Part shown: positions 35,670-45,470 of the stretch, piece after piece | Position numbering within the stretch: the first letter of the stretch is position 1 | Layout of the letters: each line of letters begins with the position of its first letter | Assembly (NCBI RefSeq): GCF_000500935.1 | Contig: NC_022998.1 | Coordinates: 558,001 to 622,000, forward strand | Length of the DNA: 64,000 nucleotides | From: Spiroplasma apis B31 | GTDB lineage: Bacteria > Bacillota_I > Bacilli_A > Mycoplasmatales > Mycoplasmataceae | Direction: 5' to 3' | The notes under the pieces: generated by a model | Databases searched by the model: none | What the model was told of the DNA's origin: nothing | The model's input: the letters and a program-made list of their open reading frames with translations, nothing else | Made by a program: the position numbers and the translations under genes

Positions 35670-37166
35670 ATGATAAAAATGAGTTACAATGAATTGTTAA
35701 AAAAATATTCAAATACCCATAGTCAAACAGTAAATCTAACGAAAAAAATGCTCAATTTAAATGAAATCGAGAACGCTGAATTTAATACAAAAAATATAAT
35801 TGATGTTATTTCTAAAAAGGAAAAAAATATAAAAGTAACTTTGATTGGTGAAGTACAATCGGGTAAAACTAGAAATTTAATTACGCTTGTAAAAAAAGTT
35901 TTGGATGATAATCTGTTTGATCATGTAATTTGATTATCTGGTACAAATAAAAACCTTGCAGGGCAAACGCTTGAACGTTATGCAAGAGAAAACTCAGGTA
36001 CCTTGTATAATGGAGAAATTATTTTTTATGATTCATCTGAAAATAAAGGAGAAGAGGATTTCTTAATAAATAACTGAAGTAAAAATGACAAAAAAGTTAT
36101 ATCTCTTGTATTAAAACATTCTTCGCATGTATCAAAATTTTTTACTACATTAAGAAAATCTTTATTAAGTGGCAAAAAATTATTATTGATCGACGATGAA
36201 TGTGATTACTATTCTATTTCCACAAAAACTAAGAACTCATCTATAAAGAGTTACTTAGAGAATATTATTAGTTCTCTAAACTATAATAAAACAGTCTATT
36301 TAGGTGTCACGGCTACACCGTATTCTAATTTCAACCCAAAAAAGAGCGGTAACTTATTTCCTGATTATGCAATCTTATTAAATATAAATCATGATAGTTA
36401 TACTGGAATTAATTGGTTTAACAAACATAAAAATTCAATTTATGTTATAACAAAAAATAATAAAGGATCGGAAAATTATGATGACTCATTGAGTAAAGGT
36501 CTAGTAAATTTGATATTTTCTTACATAGCAAGAAAAGATAAAATGAAATCGGAGATGTTAGTAAACATTGATCTAGAAAATAACAAACACGAAGAAATTA
36601 GAAGAAATATACTCATAATTATAGATGGCTGACAACAAGACATTATATTCAATAAAAATAAATTAAAAAAACGAATTTCAGAAATATGCATAAGCTTAAA
36701 ATATTCTAGAAATGAAGAGATAGTTGAATCAATAATTGAAGTTATAAAAAACTTTTGTGATATTTTTAAAATTTATATTTTAAATTCAGAAGAACAAAAT
36801 GATTATATTAAAAACACTTATGAGTCTGGCGTAGAAAATTGTGTAGTTATAGGTGGTGTTATGATTTCTCGGGGGTTTACATTTGAAAACTTAACGACAG
36901 AGGTTATGATAAATGGACCTAAAACAAAAAATAAAATTGATGTACTTCTTCAAAGAGCTCGTTGATTTGGTTATAGAAGGTCTTCGAAACACTATATAAG
37001 AATAATTATGAGTGAAGAAATACAAGAAGCTTTTGATGAAGCTGAATTTATACAAAATAAAATAGTTAATTTATTTGGGGAAAAGTGAGTAATTGAGAAT
37101 GTCTTAACAATTTACCAAGTTCTTCAAAGATATGAAGATAATTTTAAAAGTTTGGAGATATGATAA
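35670..37166 (+). CDS. Z1-domain superfamily II helicase/ATPase
   Basis: A 498-aa ATP-dependent enzyme. Walker A GEVQSGKT (60-67), Walker B LLIDDECD (near 171-178), motif III TATP (214-217), and the Z1 hallmark GGVMISRGFTFENL followed by LLQRARWFGYR (near 426-436). The conserved Arg401 of SRG is encoded by CGG, so CGG must mean Arg for a working enzyme. The TGA before the final TAA is Trp. It abuts the next gene without spacing. Z1 proteins accompany MORC-type ATPases in defence operons and are thought to act as DNA translocases. Confidence 0.88.
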
Positions 37167-38090
37167 ATGAAAATTTTAATGAGGAATGAAAAACATAGTA
37201 CCAACTTAATTTTAGAAAATCTGAAAAATGGAATTTCTTATAGAATATCAAAACCTACTTTTCAAAATAAAAACTCTAAATTAAGTGGGTATGCTAAATT
37301 TATATATTACCCATCAGTGCAAGACCCTGATGATTTGTCTAATTTTGAGGAATTACTAGTTTTTAATATAAACGAGATGAATGAACAAGATGTAAAAAGA
37401 ATTTTCAATTATATTAACGACTGCTTGGAAAATGACGGAATAAACTCAATTAAAGATTGTATAAAATACATTCAAAAAACTTTTGGAAAAGTGTTGGGAT
37501 ACACTAAAGAAAAAGTGCTAGGAAAAATAGGGGAGTTGCTTTTTGTTAAAAATTGTTTGACTCATAACATTGATTTAACTAATTCATTTTTTATAAAAGA
37601 GAACTCATTGTTTGATTTTTATATTCTCTTCAATGAAAAGTATTTAGAGGTAAAAACAATAGCAACAGAGTCATTATCAATAAAACTTAATATCAAACAA
37701 TTAACATATAAACCTGACGCTACTTTTTTTGGAGTTGTAAAAATTAAAGAAGATGAAAATGGAATAAGGTTGATAGATTTGGTTGATGAGATTCTCTTGA
37801 TAAAAAATATTAATTATGAATTTAAAAGTTACCTAAATTCATTAAGAAATAATATTTTAGAAGATATATTTTGTGAAGAAGTCAAGTTCGATCATGAGAA
37901 CATTCTCTACTTTTTATATTTGGAAAATGTTATACAAAATGAAATATCTATTTTGAACTTGTTGAATGATGAAAATAATTGAAATCATATAGAAAAAATT
38001 CAGCTTACGATAAATTTATCCGGAATAAAAACGTCAAGCTTTGAAGATTTAAAGAATAAAATAGGTGCTATAAATGAAAGAAATTACTAA
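37167..38090 (+). CDS. DUF4420 (PD-(D/E)xK motif) protein
   Basis: A 307-aa putative nuclease. The core reads GELLFVKNC (Glu123), FDFYI (Asp150) and LEVKT (Glu161-x-Lys163), a complete PD-(D/E)xK site with DUF4420-like surroundings. It follows the Z1 helicase as in the known MORC-Z1-DUF4420 arrangement and is the likely DNA-cutting part. The final 17 nt overlap the DndC-like gene. Confidence 0.8.
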
Positions 38091-39513
38091 AGAATTATAT
38101 GAAAAAGCAAAAAATGAGGTTAAAAGAGTATATCGGTTAAATGACGCTCCTTTCTTGTTAGGTTTTTCTGGTGGAAAGGACTCCACTTTAACTTTAGATA
38201 TAGTATTAAGGTCATTAGATGAATTATATAGGGATAATCCGAAATTAATTACGAAACCAACATTCATAATTTCATCAGATACTTTGATTGAAAACCCTTT
38301 TGTTGTTAAAAGAATTGATGAATTAGAAGATTATATAAATTCAAATAACCTTGAGTATCTGAAAATCAAGTTTATCAGAGCAAAGCCATCAGTAAATGAA
38401 TCATTTTGAACACTAGTGATTGGAAGGGGTTACCCACTGCCATTAAATAGATTCAGGTGATGTACACGTCACTTAAAAATAAAACCTATGGAACTTGCAT
38501 CTTTTGAGATACAAAATGAGTATACTAACATAATAAATGTTCTTGGACTTAGAAAAAATGAATCAAGTTCAAGAAAAAAGAAGATGAATGAATCAATTGT
38601 AGAAAATGAATCTTACCTTTTTAAAAATTTTGAGGAACAAAGAAATGTAATATTTGCCCCAATACAAGAGTTCGAAATAGAAAACTTGTGAGATTACTTG
38701 GTAAGTGTCGAGCATAGTTTTTGAAAATCAAATTTTAAAATATTATTTCAAATGTATCAAGATTCTTCTAAGGAGTGTCCCACTTCAAATGAAATGCGTT
38801 TAATTGCGGGTAAGTCAGATACTTGCGGCAATTCAAGATGAGGTTGCTGAATTTGTCCTTTATCAAATAATATTTGAATTGATAACATGTTTGAAAATGG
38901 AATCCTAGATTTTAAACCTGTAGTCGAATTTAGAAAGATGTTATTATTTGAAAGAGATCTTTTAATTAATCGATATCTTGGAAAACATATAAGGAGAAGT
39001 AACGGGAAATATATATTAGGGATTAGAGGTTTACAAAAGCTTAAGTATGATGAAATTAATAAAATTTTTTACCGACCTGAAAAGCAAAAGTCAAGAATAA
39101 AAGAAGTTATCATTGAAAATGGTTTGGTGAAAGATGGGTACAATTTATTAAATGAAAGTAAAATCAATGATATTCCAAAGCAAATCCTTTATAATGAGTC
39201 CTTGGGTGCGGCCTCGAATATTGTAGTAAAAAAAAATAACGAGTTTTTTATTTTAGCTCCCGGCCCTTACACATTAACCTATAGAGTAAATTTATTAAAA
39301 AGGTTAATAAACTTGAAACACTTTATGAAAGATAAAAAAATTAGAGCAGGCACTGAGGATGCAAATATAGATATAATAAGTAATAATGAGTTTAAAGTTA
39401 TTATAGAGATGTTAAGAGTAAACTCAAAAGCGATATCTGATGAGAAATTTATTGAAATCAATCCGTTAATTAAAGAGGTTGAGAATCTATGAGAAAAAAC
39501 TTTGAAGATATAG
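38074..39513 (+). CDS. DndC-like ATP pyrophosphatase/sulfurtransferase
   Basis: A 479-aa enzyme of the adenylyl-sulfate-reductase-like superfamily, closest in pattern to DndC/SspD that help build DNA phosphorothioate. PP-loop SGGKDST from residue 32; NRFRWCTRHLKI near 123-134; GLRKNESSSR; four cysteines (235, 251, 258, 261; the last three in CGNSRWGCWIC) that would hold an iron-sulfur cluster. The TGA at 39490 is Trp, extending the protein to TAG 39511-39513. Residue 21 is encoded by CGG. Companions DndA, DndD and DndE are absent from the window. Confidence 0.85.
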
Positions 39514-40379
39514 TATCTTTTTTTAAGACACACAATTTCTCCTTTGGATTTAAGATATCAAAAAAGGATTTAATATATTTTTTAAAAACCGAAGGAATAT
39601 ATGAAAAACAAAAAATTGACATAGTTAAAGAAATTATAATTGAAAAAAACATGTTTTCTACAAGCGAACTTATAACAGAGTTCAAAATAAGTAAATTAAA
39701 GCAGGAACTTAGTGACTTTACTTCAGGGAAGTCTCAAAATGAAGAAGAATCTTTATTCAAAATAGTAAAACCTCAAAATTTATTTGCAAAAATAGAAAAT
39801 ACGGTAAATAAAAATAATGAAAACACTCCAGTTTTGGAAAAGTTTGAATACCAATCAAATAAACCAAAAGAAAATGAAAAAACAGCTGGTTTATTTCAAA
39901 CAAAAATTAAAAGAAATATTTTTAATAATGAGCAAAAGCAAGTTAAAACAAAAAATGAAAAAGTAGTTCTGATATCTAAACACTCAAATTTTTTTATAAA
40001 TTTTGAGTACAAAGATGTTAAAAAAGTAAAAATCAACTTAGATATTTTAATCTATTTAGAATCACTTATAGACTTTTATGATTTCTTATTTAAAAAATTA
40101 TTTAAAGTTTTCGATGTTATAAATTTAAATGAACTGTTATTTTTGTTAAAAAATAATGTTTACTTCATAAGAGATGTTGATGATTTAAAAAAAATTAAAA
40201 TAAAACTTTCAAAGATCATTGAAGACAAAGGATACTTTTTGACAAAATATCCTTTGTACTTATCTTCTCAAACTGTTAATGATCAATTTGAATTAGAATT
40301 TATTGATTATTTAGATGAATTTTATTTTCCTAATTGGGTTAAAGTTCAAAGAAAGTATTGATATAAAAAGGAGAATTAA
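39489..40379 (+). CDS. Unrecognised defence-operon protein
   Basis: A 296-aa protein overlapping the DndC-like gene by 25 nt. The N-terminal about 75 residues look like a small helical domain, followed by a low-complexity Asn/Lys/Glu linker (about 75-155) and a helical C-terminal domain rich in Ile/Leu/Lys. No motif or family recognised. Its position between a sulfur-transfer enzyme and a DUF262 protein suggests an adaptor or specificity role, which is only inference. Confidence 0.7.
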
Positions 40380-40380
40380 A

Positions 40381-41916
40381 ATGATAGCAGAAAAAATTAA
40401 TTTCACTCAATTAATTGGAATTGATGAAAAAAACAATATAAAAGAAGAATTTGATTATATTTTTATAATTCCAGAATTTCAAAGAGGTTATGTTTGAAAC
40501 AAAGGACAACTAGATGAGTTGCTCGAAGACTTATATAAAGCATATAAAAATAAAGATAAAAAAGGTTTTTCTTCCTTGGGGGTCTTTTATTTCTATCAAA
40601 GTTACGAGTCTAATAAGTTAGAAATAATTGATGGTCAACAAAGATTTACTACATTTTTAATTATTTTAGAAGCTATTAAAAGCTTAATTAGAAAAGATTT
40701 GCACCGTCATTCTTTGTTTGATAGAAGTATACAAAGAATTATAACTAGTTACTCAGAAGTTTCACATTTGGAATTATCTTATAAGCAATTTTTTGATAAT
40801 CATTTATATGAAAAGTCGAATGTTGATGAAAATTACATGAATAATGACTCTACATTTAAAGAGTTAAGTGCTAATTATTTGGAAGCAAAAAAATGAATAA
40901 ATAACAAATTTGAAAATCTTGAGGATAAAAATTTGTTTTATAACTTTTTATTAAATGATATTTATTTTTGACCATATTTAGAAAATGATGAAGAGGTTAA
41001 AATAGATTTATTTATGAAATTAAATAGTAGAGGAAGACAGTTGGCTTTCAGTACTCTTTTAAAAAGTTTTTTGTTCTCAATTGACAATTTAGAACTACAA
41101 GATGAATATAGTGGTAATAAAAAAGCACTAACTATAGCTAAATATTACGAAGAACAAATAGAAGAACCTTTATTTAAAGAATTTTTATCCGACATCAAAA
41201 GCACTGATACAAGATATAAACATATAATGAACGCCGCATCTTGCTTTTTCTTTATAGAAGCAAGAAATTATTTAGATTCTTATAAAAATTTAGAAGATGT
41301 TATAGGAAAAGAAAAAGAGTTATTTGTAGGTTATGTTAAACTTTTCACAAAAATATTTGAAATAGTAAAAGTGGAGCGTAACTCAGATAAAAATGTTTTG
41401 CTTCTAAAAAAAATTATGTCTGATATGAAGACATATATGATTAAATACATAACTTTATCAGTCTTACATCAAAATCAACTTGTTAAAAAATTAGTAGATA
41501 TTGAAATTGTAAAGTATAACTCTCTAATTTCTTGAATTGAAATAAAAAGAGGAAAAAAACTATTTATTGAGGAATCAATAATCGAATTGTATGACTTATT
41601 GTTTATATATTTATATTCAAGAAGATTAAAATGATTTGTTGATAATAAATTTGAACTTGAGCATGGGAAAAAAACTGAGCAATTGAATCCTAGAAATCTA
41701 AGCTTTTATATTTTTTTTCAAACATTAATCAAAGATTCATCTAACCTAACAGAATCAAGGTCCTTTTTAAAGAGTCTTTTGGACGAAGAATTGTTAAGTA
41801 AAGCTAATGAGTTTGAAAATGGAAATTTTGAAATCTGAAAAAATGCTAAATCTTATCAAAAAGTTATTCAATATTTAGATGAATATTTAAAATTAAGAAA
41901 AAAATATAATATTTAA
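40381..41916 (+). CDS. DUF262 (ParB/Srx-fold NTPase) protein
   Basis: A 511-aa protein of the GmrSD/SspE N-domain type. It has PEFQRGYVW (31-39) and the hallmark IIDGQQRFTT (DGQQR from 84), which in relatives binds and hydrolyses nucleotide. No clear DUF1524 HNH motif (HxxP near an EH pair) is visible at the C-terminus, which instead is helical. An AAGGAG ribosome site precedes ATG 40381. In SspE the DUF262 domain responds to phosphorothioate, which fits a DndC-like neighbour. Last gene of the operon. Confidence 0.85.
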
Positions 41917-42264
41917 AGTTTATAAAGATGATTGATTAGATAAGATAACTTATCTTAATCATAACTATAAAAAATCTAACAGATTCAGTTGTTAATTTAT
42001 GTAATATATTATCTTGATAATACAATAAGCCAAAATTTTATAAAATTTAGTGTATCGTCATCTATCAAAATAACTTTGAAGTAATTATTTAAGAAATAAA
42101 ATAATAAAGTTAATTAATTGAGCACCATCTAGTTTTAAAGAAATAATTTAGTTTAAGCAGATTATGATTACGTATTTATTTTGTGTATTGGATAATTCAA
42201 TACAAGATATTTGCTTTAAAACTATTTATTTTAATAAAAAAAATAGTCAGTGAACTTTAAAGGG
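41917..42264. other. Region without a gene
   Basis: About 350 AT-rich nt after the defence operon; only small hairpins (for example around 41938-41957) are visible. Confidence 0.5.
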
Positions 42265-42307
42265 ATATATAAAAAGAATTTCTATTTAAGAAATTCTTTT
42301 TATATAT
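42265..42307. terminator. Strong bidirectional terminator
   Basis: 18-bp perfect stem (42265-42282 with 42290-42307) and 7-nt loop, AT-rich at the base on both sides. It ends the minus-strand gene at 42324 and can stop the plus-strand operon. Confidence 0.8.
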
Positions 42308-42323
42308 AATTATAGTTTTATTA

Positions 42324-42671
42324 TTATGCGTTTTTAACTTTTCCACATAGTGTTAGAGTTCCACCAACAAGAAATAAAATTAATGGTACGTAATAAGCTG
42401 ATCATGCAAATGTTACACATATTAAAGATAAAATACCACAAATAATTTTGAATGTATTTGATTTTTTTGATAATGCCAACCCACCAAATATAATTACAAG
42501 TAGAGGACCAAGTATTAAAAAAACACTGACCATAACTAATAATGTTGCACTCATAAATTTAAATGTTTTAGCAATTGTTGATCCTTGTACAAGTAATAGA
42601 ATACCAACAAGACAACAAATGCTAGCTCCTATAATTGATGATATTATTCCACCTTTGGCTAATCCGTTCAT
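42324..42671 (-). CDS. Small four-span membrane protein
   Basis: A 115-aa hydrophobic protein with about four membrane segments and Gly-rich turns (KGGIISSIIGASICCLVG, IIFGGLALSKKSN). It resembles DUF4064-type small membrane proteins of Firmicutes, a weak assignment. Minus-strand AGAAAGGTAA precedes the ATG. TGA at 42402-42404 (complement) is Trp; the stop is TAA at 42324-42326. Confidence 0.65.
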
Positions 42672-42889
42672 CTTTTTATTACCTTTCTATTTGACATTGA
42701 GTCGCAGTTTATGATACTAAAAAAAAGGTTAAAAGCAACGATTTGAGCTATCTATTATTAAATAATGTTATCTTTTATAAAGACATTGAGTTGCAAAATG
42801 AAGGTGAGTAACTTTGGTCTTAAATTATTTAAGTAAGAAAAGTGATTCTAAATAAAATACTCCCATACTATATGCATGAGAGTGTTTAT

Positions 42890-43351
42890 TTAAAGCACAA
42901 ATATAAAAACGATGCTTACTATTAATAAGATTGCACCAGTTATGAGAAAAATTTTTGCTATTCTTCTCATAGTTCCTTCTTCATCAGAAAGAGTTGTTTG
43001 ATATCTCTTACGTTTATCATTATAGTAATTTGCTACATAATTGTTCTTTAATCAACTTGTTACGAGACCACCGATTATAGAAAAAACTGTAAAAGCTGCT
43101 GTTACTCACTCTGTTCGAGATATATTCTTTAGTAAATATATTGAAATTAAAAAAGATATACCAATAGCAAACAAACAAGCCAAAATAATTATAATGTAAT
43201 CATAATATCTTAATCTTTTAGAATTCCTAAAAGATAATTGTTTTTCCATAGGATTATCTAGGACTTGACTTATTTTATCTTGCACATATTGATTATGTTC
43301 TAGTTTCGCTTTTTTTCGCTTTTCTTTTATGTAATTATTTTCTTTACTCAT
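42890..43351 (-). CDS. Small membrane protein
   Basis: A 153-aa protein with a basic N-terminus (about 45 residues, EKRKKAKLEHNQY), two closely spaced hydrophobic helices (about 52-75 and 80-100), a charged loop and a third helix at the C-terminus. Two TGA codons are Trp. Ribosome site AGGGGGC lies upstream on the minus strand. No family recognised. Confidence 0.65.
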
Positions 43352-43606
43352 AAAGCCCCCTAAAAACTTATTATATTACATAAGATTATAATTTCCTAAT
43401 TATATTAATACTAAGAATCCTCCTTAAATTTCTTACTACCAGTATATCTAATAATTTTTTTTAATTTGATGCATTCAAAATAATTAGTTGTAGTAACTTA
43501 ATATTTGTAAAAATGCTTTTATTATATAAAATTATCTTTCTCCAAAATATTGTTAATATAAAAATATTCAACAACTGTTAATTAATAAAGAAATGGTGAT
43601 TAAAAA

Positions 43607-43811
43607 ATGAATATTAAGTTTGGAATACTTTTATTAAGTTCAATAGGATTAACAGTTTCTGCAGCTTTGTTTAGTTTATAAAAAACATAAATTTTTAAGA
43701 AGAGAAACTAGAGAAAGATTATCATACACAAATAAACAAATTGGAGTTATCGATTATATACTTTTAACTTGTTTAGTCTATATGCTGCTTTGATTTTTTC
43801 TAAGTTTATAA
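43607..43811 (+). pseudogene. Two-span mini membrane protein, frameshifted
   Basis: ATG 43607 starts a hydrophobic stretch (MNIKFGILLLSSIGLTVSA) that hits TAA at 43679. One base earlier, the next frame continues with YKKHKFLRRETRERLSY and a second hydrophobic segment (YILLTCLVYMLLWFFLSL) to TAA 43809-43811. One surplus T in the run 43675-43677 would explain it. About 67 residues if intact. Confidence 0.45.
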
Positions 43812-44037
43812 GTAACAAACTAATATTTTTATCAATAAAAAATAAATTATGTTATTTTCAAAAGAAATATAAGTAGAGTTTTTTTTGTTTTTATGAGAGT
43901 TAGTGTAATTACTGGTATTATCTAAAACAAATTTCTAATAATTTTGTCTAAATAAAGAGTGAAACTTTAAAAAAACTTATAATGTGTATTGTAATAACAC
44001 TTATTATTTGTTATATTTTTTTTGAGGTGAATAGAAA

Positions 44038-44676
44038 ATGAAAAAATTAATGAGTTTAATGGCCGCTATTGGCTTAGTATCATCAACAGGAACATTATTT
44101 TCTAATGTTGTTTCTTGTTCAAAAGCAAAACCTTCAGATGAAGTAAAAACATTAACTTACAAAGAAGGAAAAAATGACAAAAGCTTTGTTGAAGTTTTAG
44201 AAAATAAAACTAAAATCGGTAATGATTCTGAGGGAAGAGGATTATTAGTTGAACAAAATAAATTACAAAGGGATTATCTTGATGAAAAGAATGAATCAGA
44301 TGAAGTAGATTTTGGTAACTATGAAGGATCAGCAGTCTATTTTACTGTAGATAAAACAACCGCAATAAATAATGAAGAATCAAATGAAGATTCAAGAATA
44401 GAAGATTCATTTCCAAATTACATGAAAGAAATTTTTAATGAATTAAATGACTTTAAAAATAAGCAAGTTGTAAATAAAACAGAAAAAAGAGTAACTGTTG
44501 ATTATTATTTTATGACTATCAAGGGAGTAAAAGATAGCTCAGAATTTACAACTTTTATTTACAACTTTAAATTAGATGCAAAATTACCAGAGGAAAATCC
44601 GTCACAAAACAACGTTAAAGAAAAACTTAAAGGTGAATCAACCTTAATGTATAAAAAAACAATAACTATATCTTAA
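44038..44676 (+). CDS. Surface lipoprotein C
   Basis: A 212-aa predicted lipoprotein with signal MKKLMSLMAAIGLVSSTG and lipobox VVSC (Cys27). The mature part is acidic and Lys/Asn-rich. KNDKSFVEVLENKTKIGND matches KNDKTFIKDLEDSKAEF of the next gene, so the two are tandem paralogues. TTTGAGGTG precedes the ATG. Function unknown. Confidence 0.82.
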   Translation: MKKLMSLMAAIGLVSSTGTLFSNVVSCSKAKPSDEVKTLTYKEGKNDKSFVEVLENKTKIGNDSEGRGLLVEQNKLQRDYLDEKNESDEVDFGNYEGSAVYFTVDKTTAINNEESNEDSRIEDSFPNYMKEIFNELNDFKNKQVVNKTEKRVTVDYYFMTIKGVKDSSEFTTFIYNFKLDAKLPEENPSQNNVKEKLKGESTLMYKKTITIS

Positions 44677-44680
44677 TGTG

Positions 44681-44707
44681 AAAACCTTCTTAAAAGAAGG
44701 TTTTTTT
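44681..44707 (+). terminator. Terminator after lipoprotein C
   Basis: 10-bp stem (44681-44690 with 44695-44704), short loop, seven T. Confidence 0.85.
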
Positions 44708-44782
44708 GAAGGTCTAAATTGTATAAAAAAAATAATATTATTTGTTACAATTTTTATAATATAAAAATCAAGGAGAAAATAA

Positions 44783-45328
44783 ATGAAAAAACTTATATCA
44801 ATAATAAGTACACTATCACTTTCGTTTTCTTTAGGTACTACATCATCTTTAACTATTTCTTGTGGGATCGAAGATCCTGCTAAGGAATTAAACTTTGAGA
44901 ACGAAAAAAATGATAAAACATTCATAAAAGACTTAGAAGACAGCAAAGCAGAATTTTGTAATGATTTTGATTGTTCAAAAAAGAAAGTATTCAATTTAAG
45001 TGAAAAAAAGGATAAATTAAATGACAGTTATACAAAGACTAGTTCAATCAAATTAAATGACACTTTAATAATTAAAGATATTTCCTTAGATGGTGAGTAT
45101 ACTGATACTCTTGAACCATTCATCAAAAACTTCACAGAACTAAATAACTTATCTGATATTAAAGAACAGGGTGTTTCTTATATACCGACTATTGAAGGTC
45201 AAAAAAATAGCACAACTTTCAAAATATATATTTATAAATTTACATATTCATACTCAAGCACATCGAAAATGAGTGTGACAGAATGAAAATATAAATTACT
45301 ATTTTTTAAAAATATCAATATAATTTAA
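44783..45328 (+). CDS. Surface lipoprotein D
   Basis: A 181-aa predicted lipoprotein, tandem relative of the preceding gene. Signal MKKLISIISTLSLSFSLG, lipobox TISC (Cys27). The TGA at 45284 is Trp, adding 14 residues before TAA 45326-45328. It has its own -10 TATAAT (44755-44760) and AAGGAG site, so it is a separate transcription unit. Function unknown. Confidence 0.82.
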
Positions 45329-45335
45329 ACAACAT

Positions 45336-45362
45336 AAAAGTCTCTTACAAAGAGACTTTTTT
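45336..45362 (+). terminator. Terminator after lipoprotein D
   Basis: 10-bp stem (45336-45345 with 45351-45360), 5-nt loop, T run. Confidence 0.85.
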
Positions 45363-45470
45363 ATACACATAAAATGTTATAATATAAGAAATAATATTTT
45401 TTTATTTATATTTAGCTTCATTTTTGCTAAAATATAATACAAATTTTTTTAAGGAAAGGGGGAATAAAGT

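Noticed and set aside
33897-41916. A standard Dnd or Ssp phosphorothioation system.
   Set aside because: Only the DndC-like and DUF262 components are present; the core ATPase/helicase/nuclease are of the MORC-Z1-DUF4420 type.
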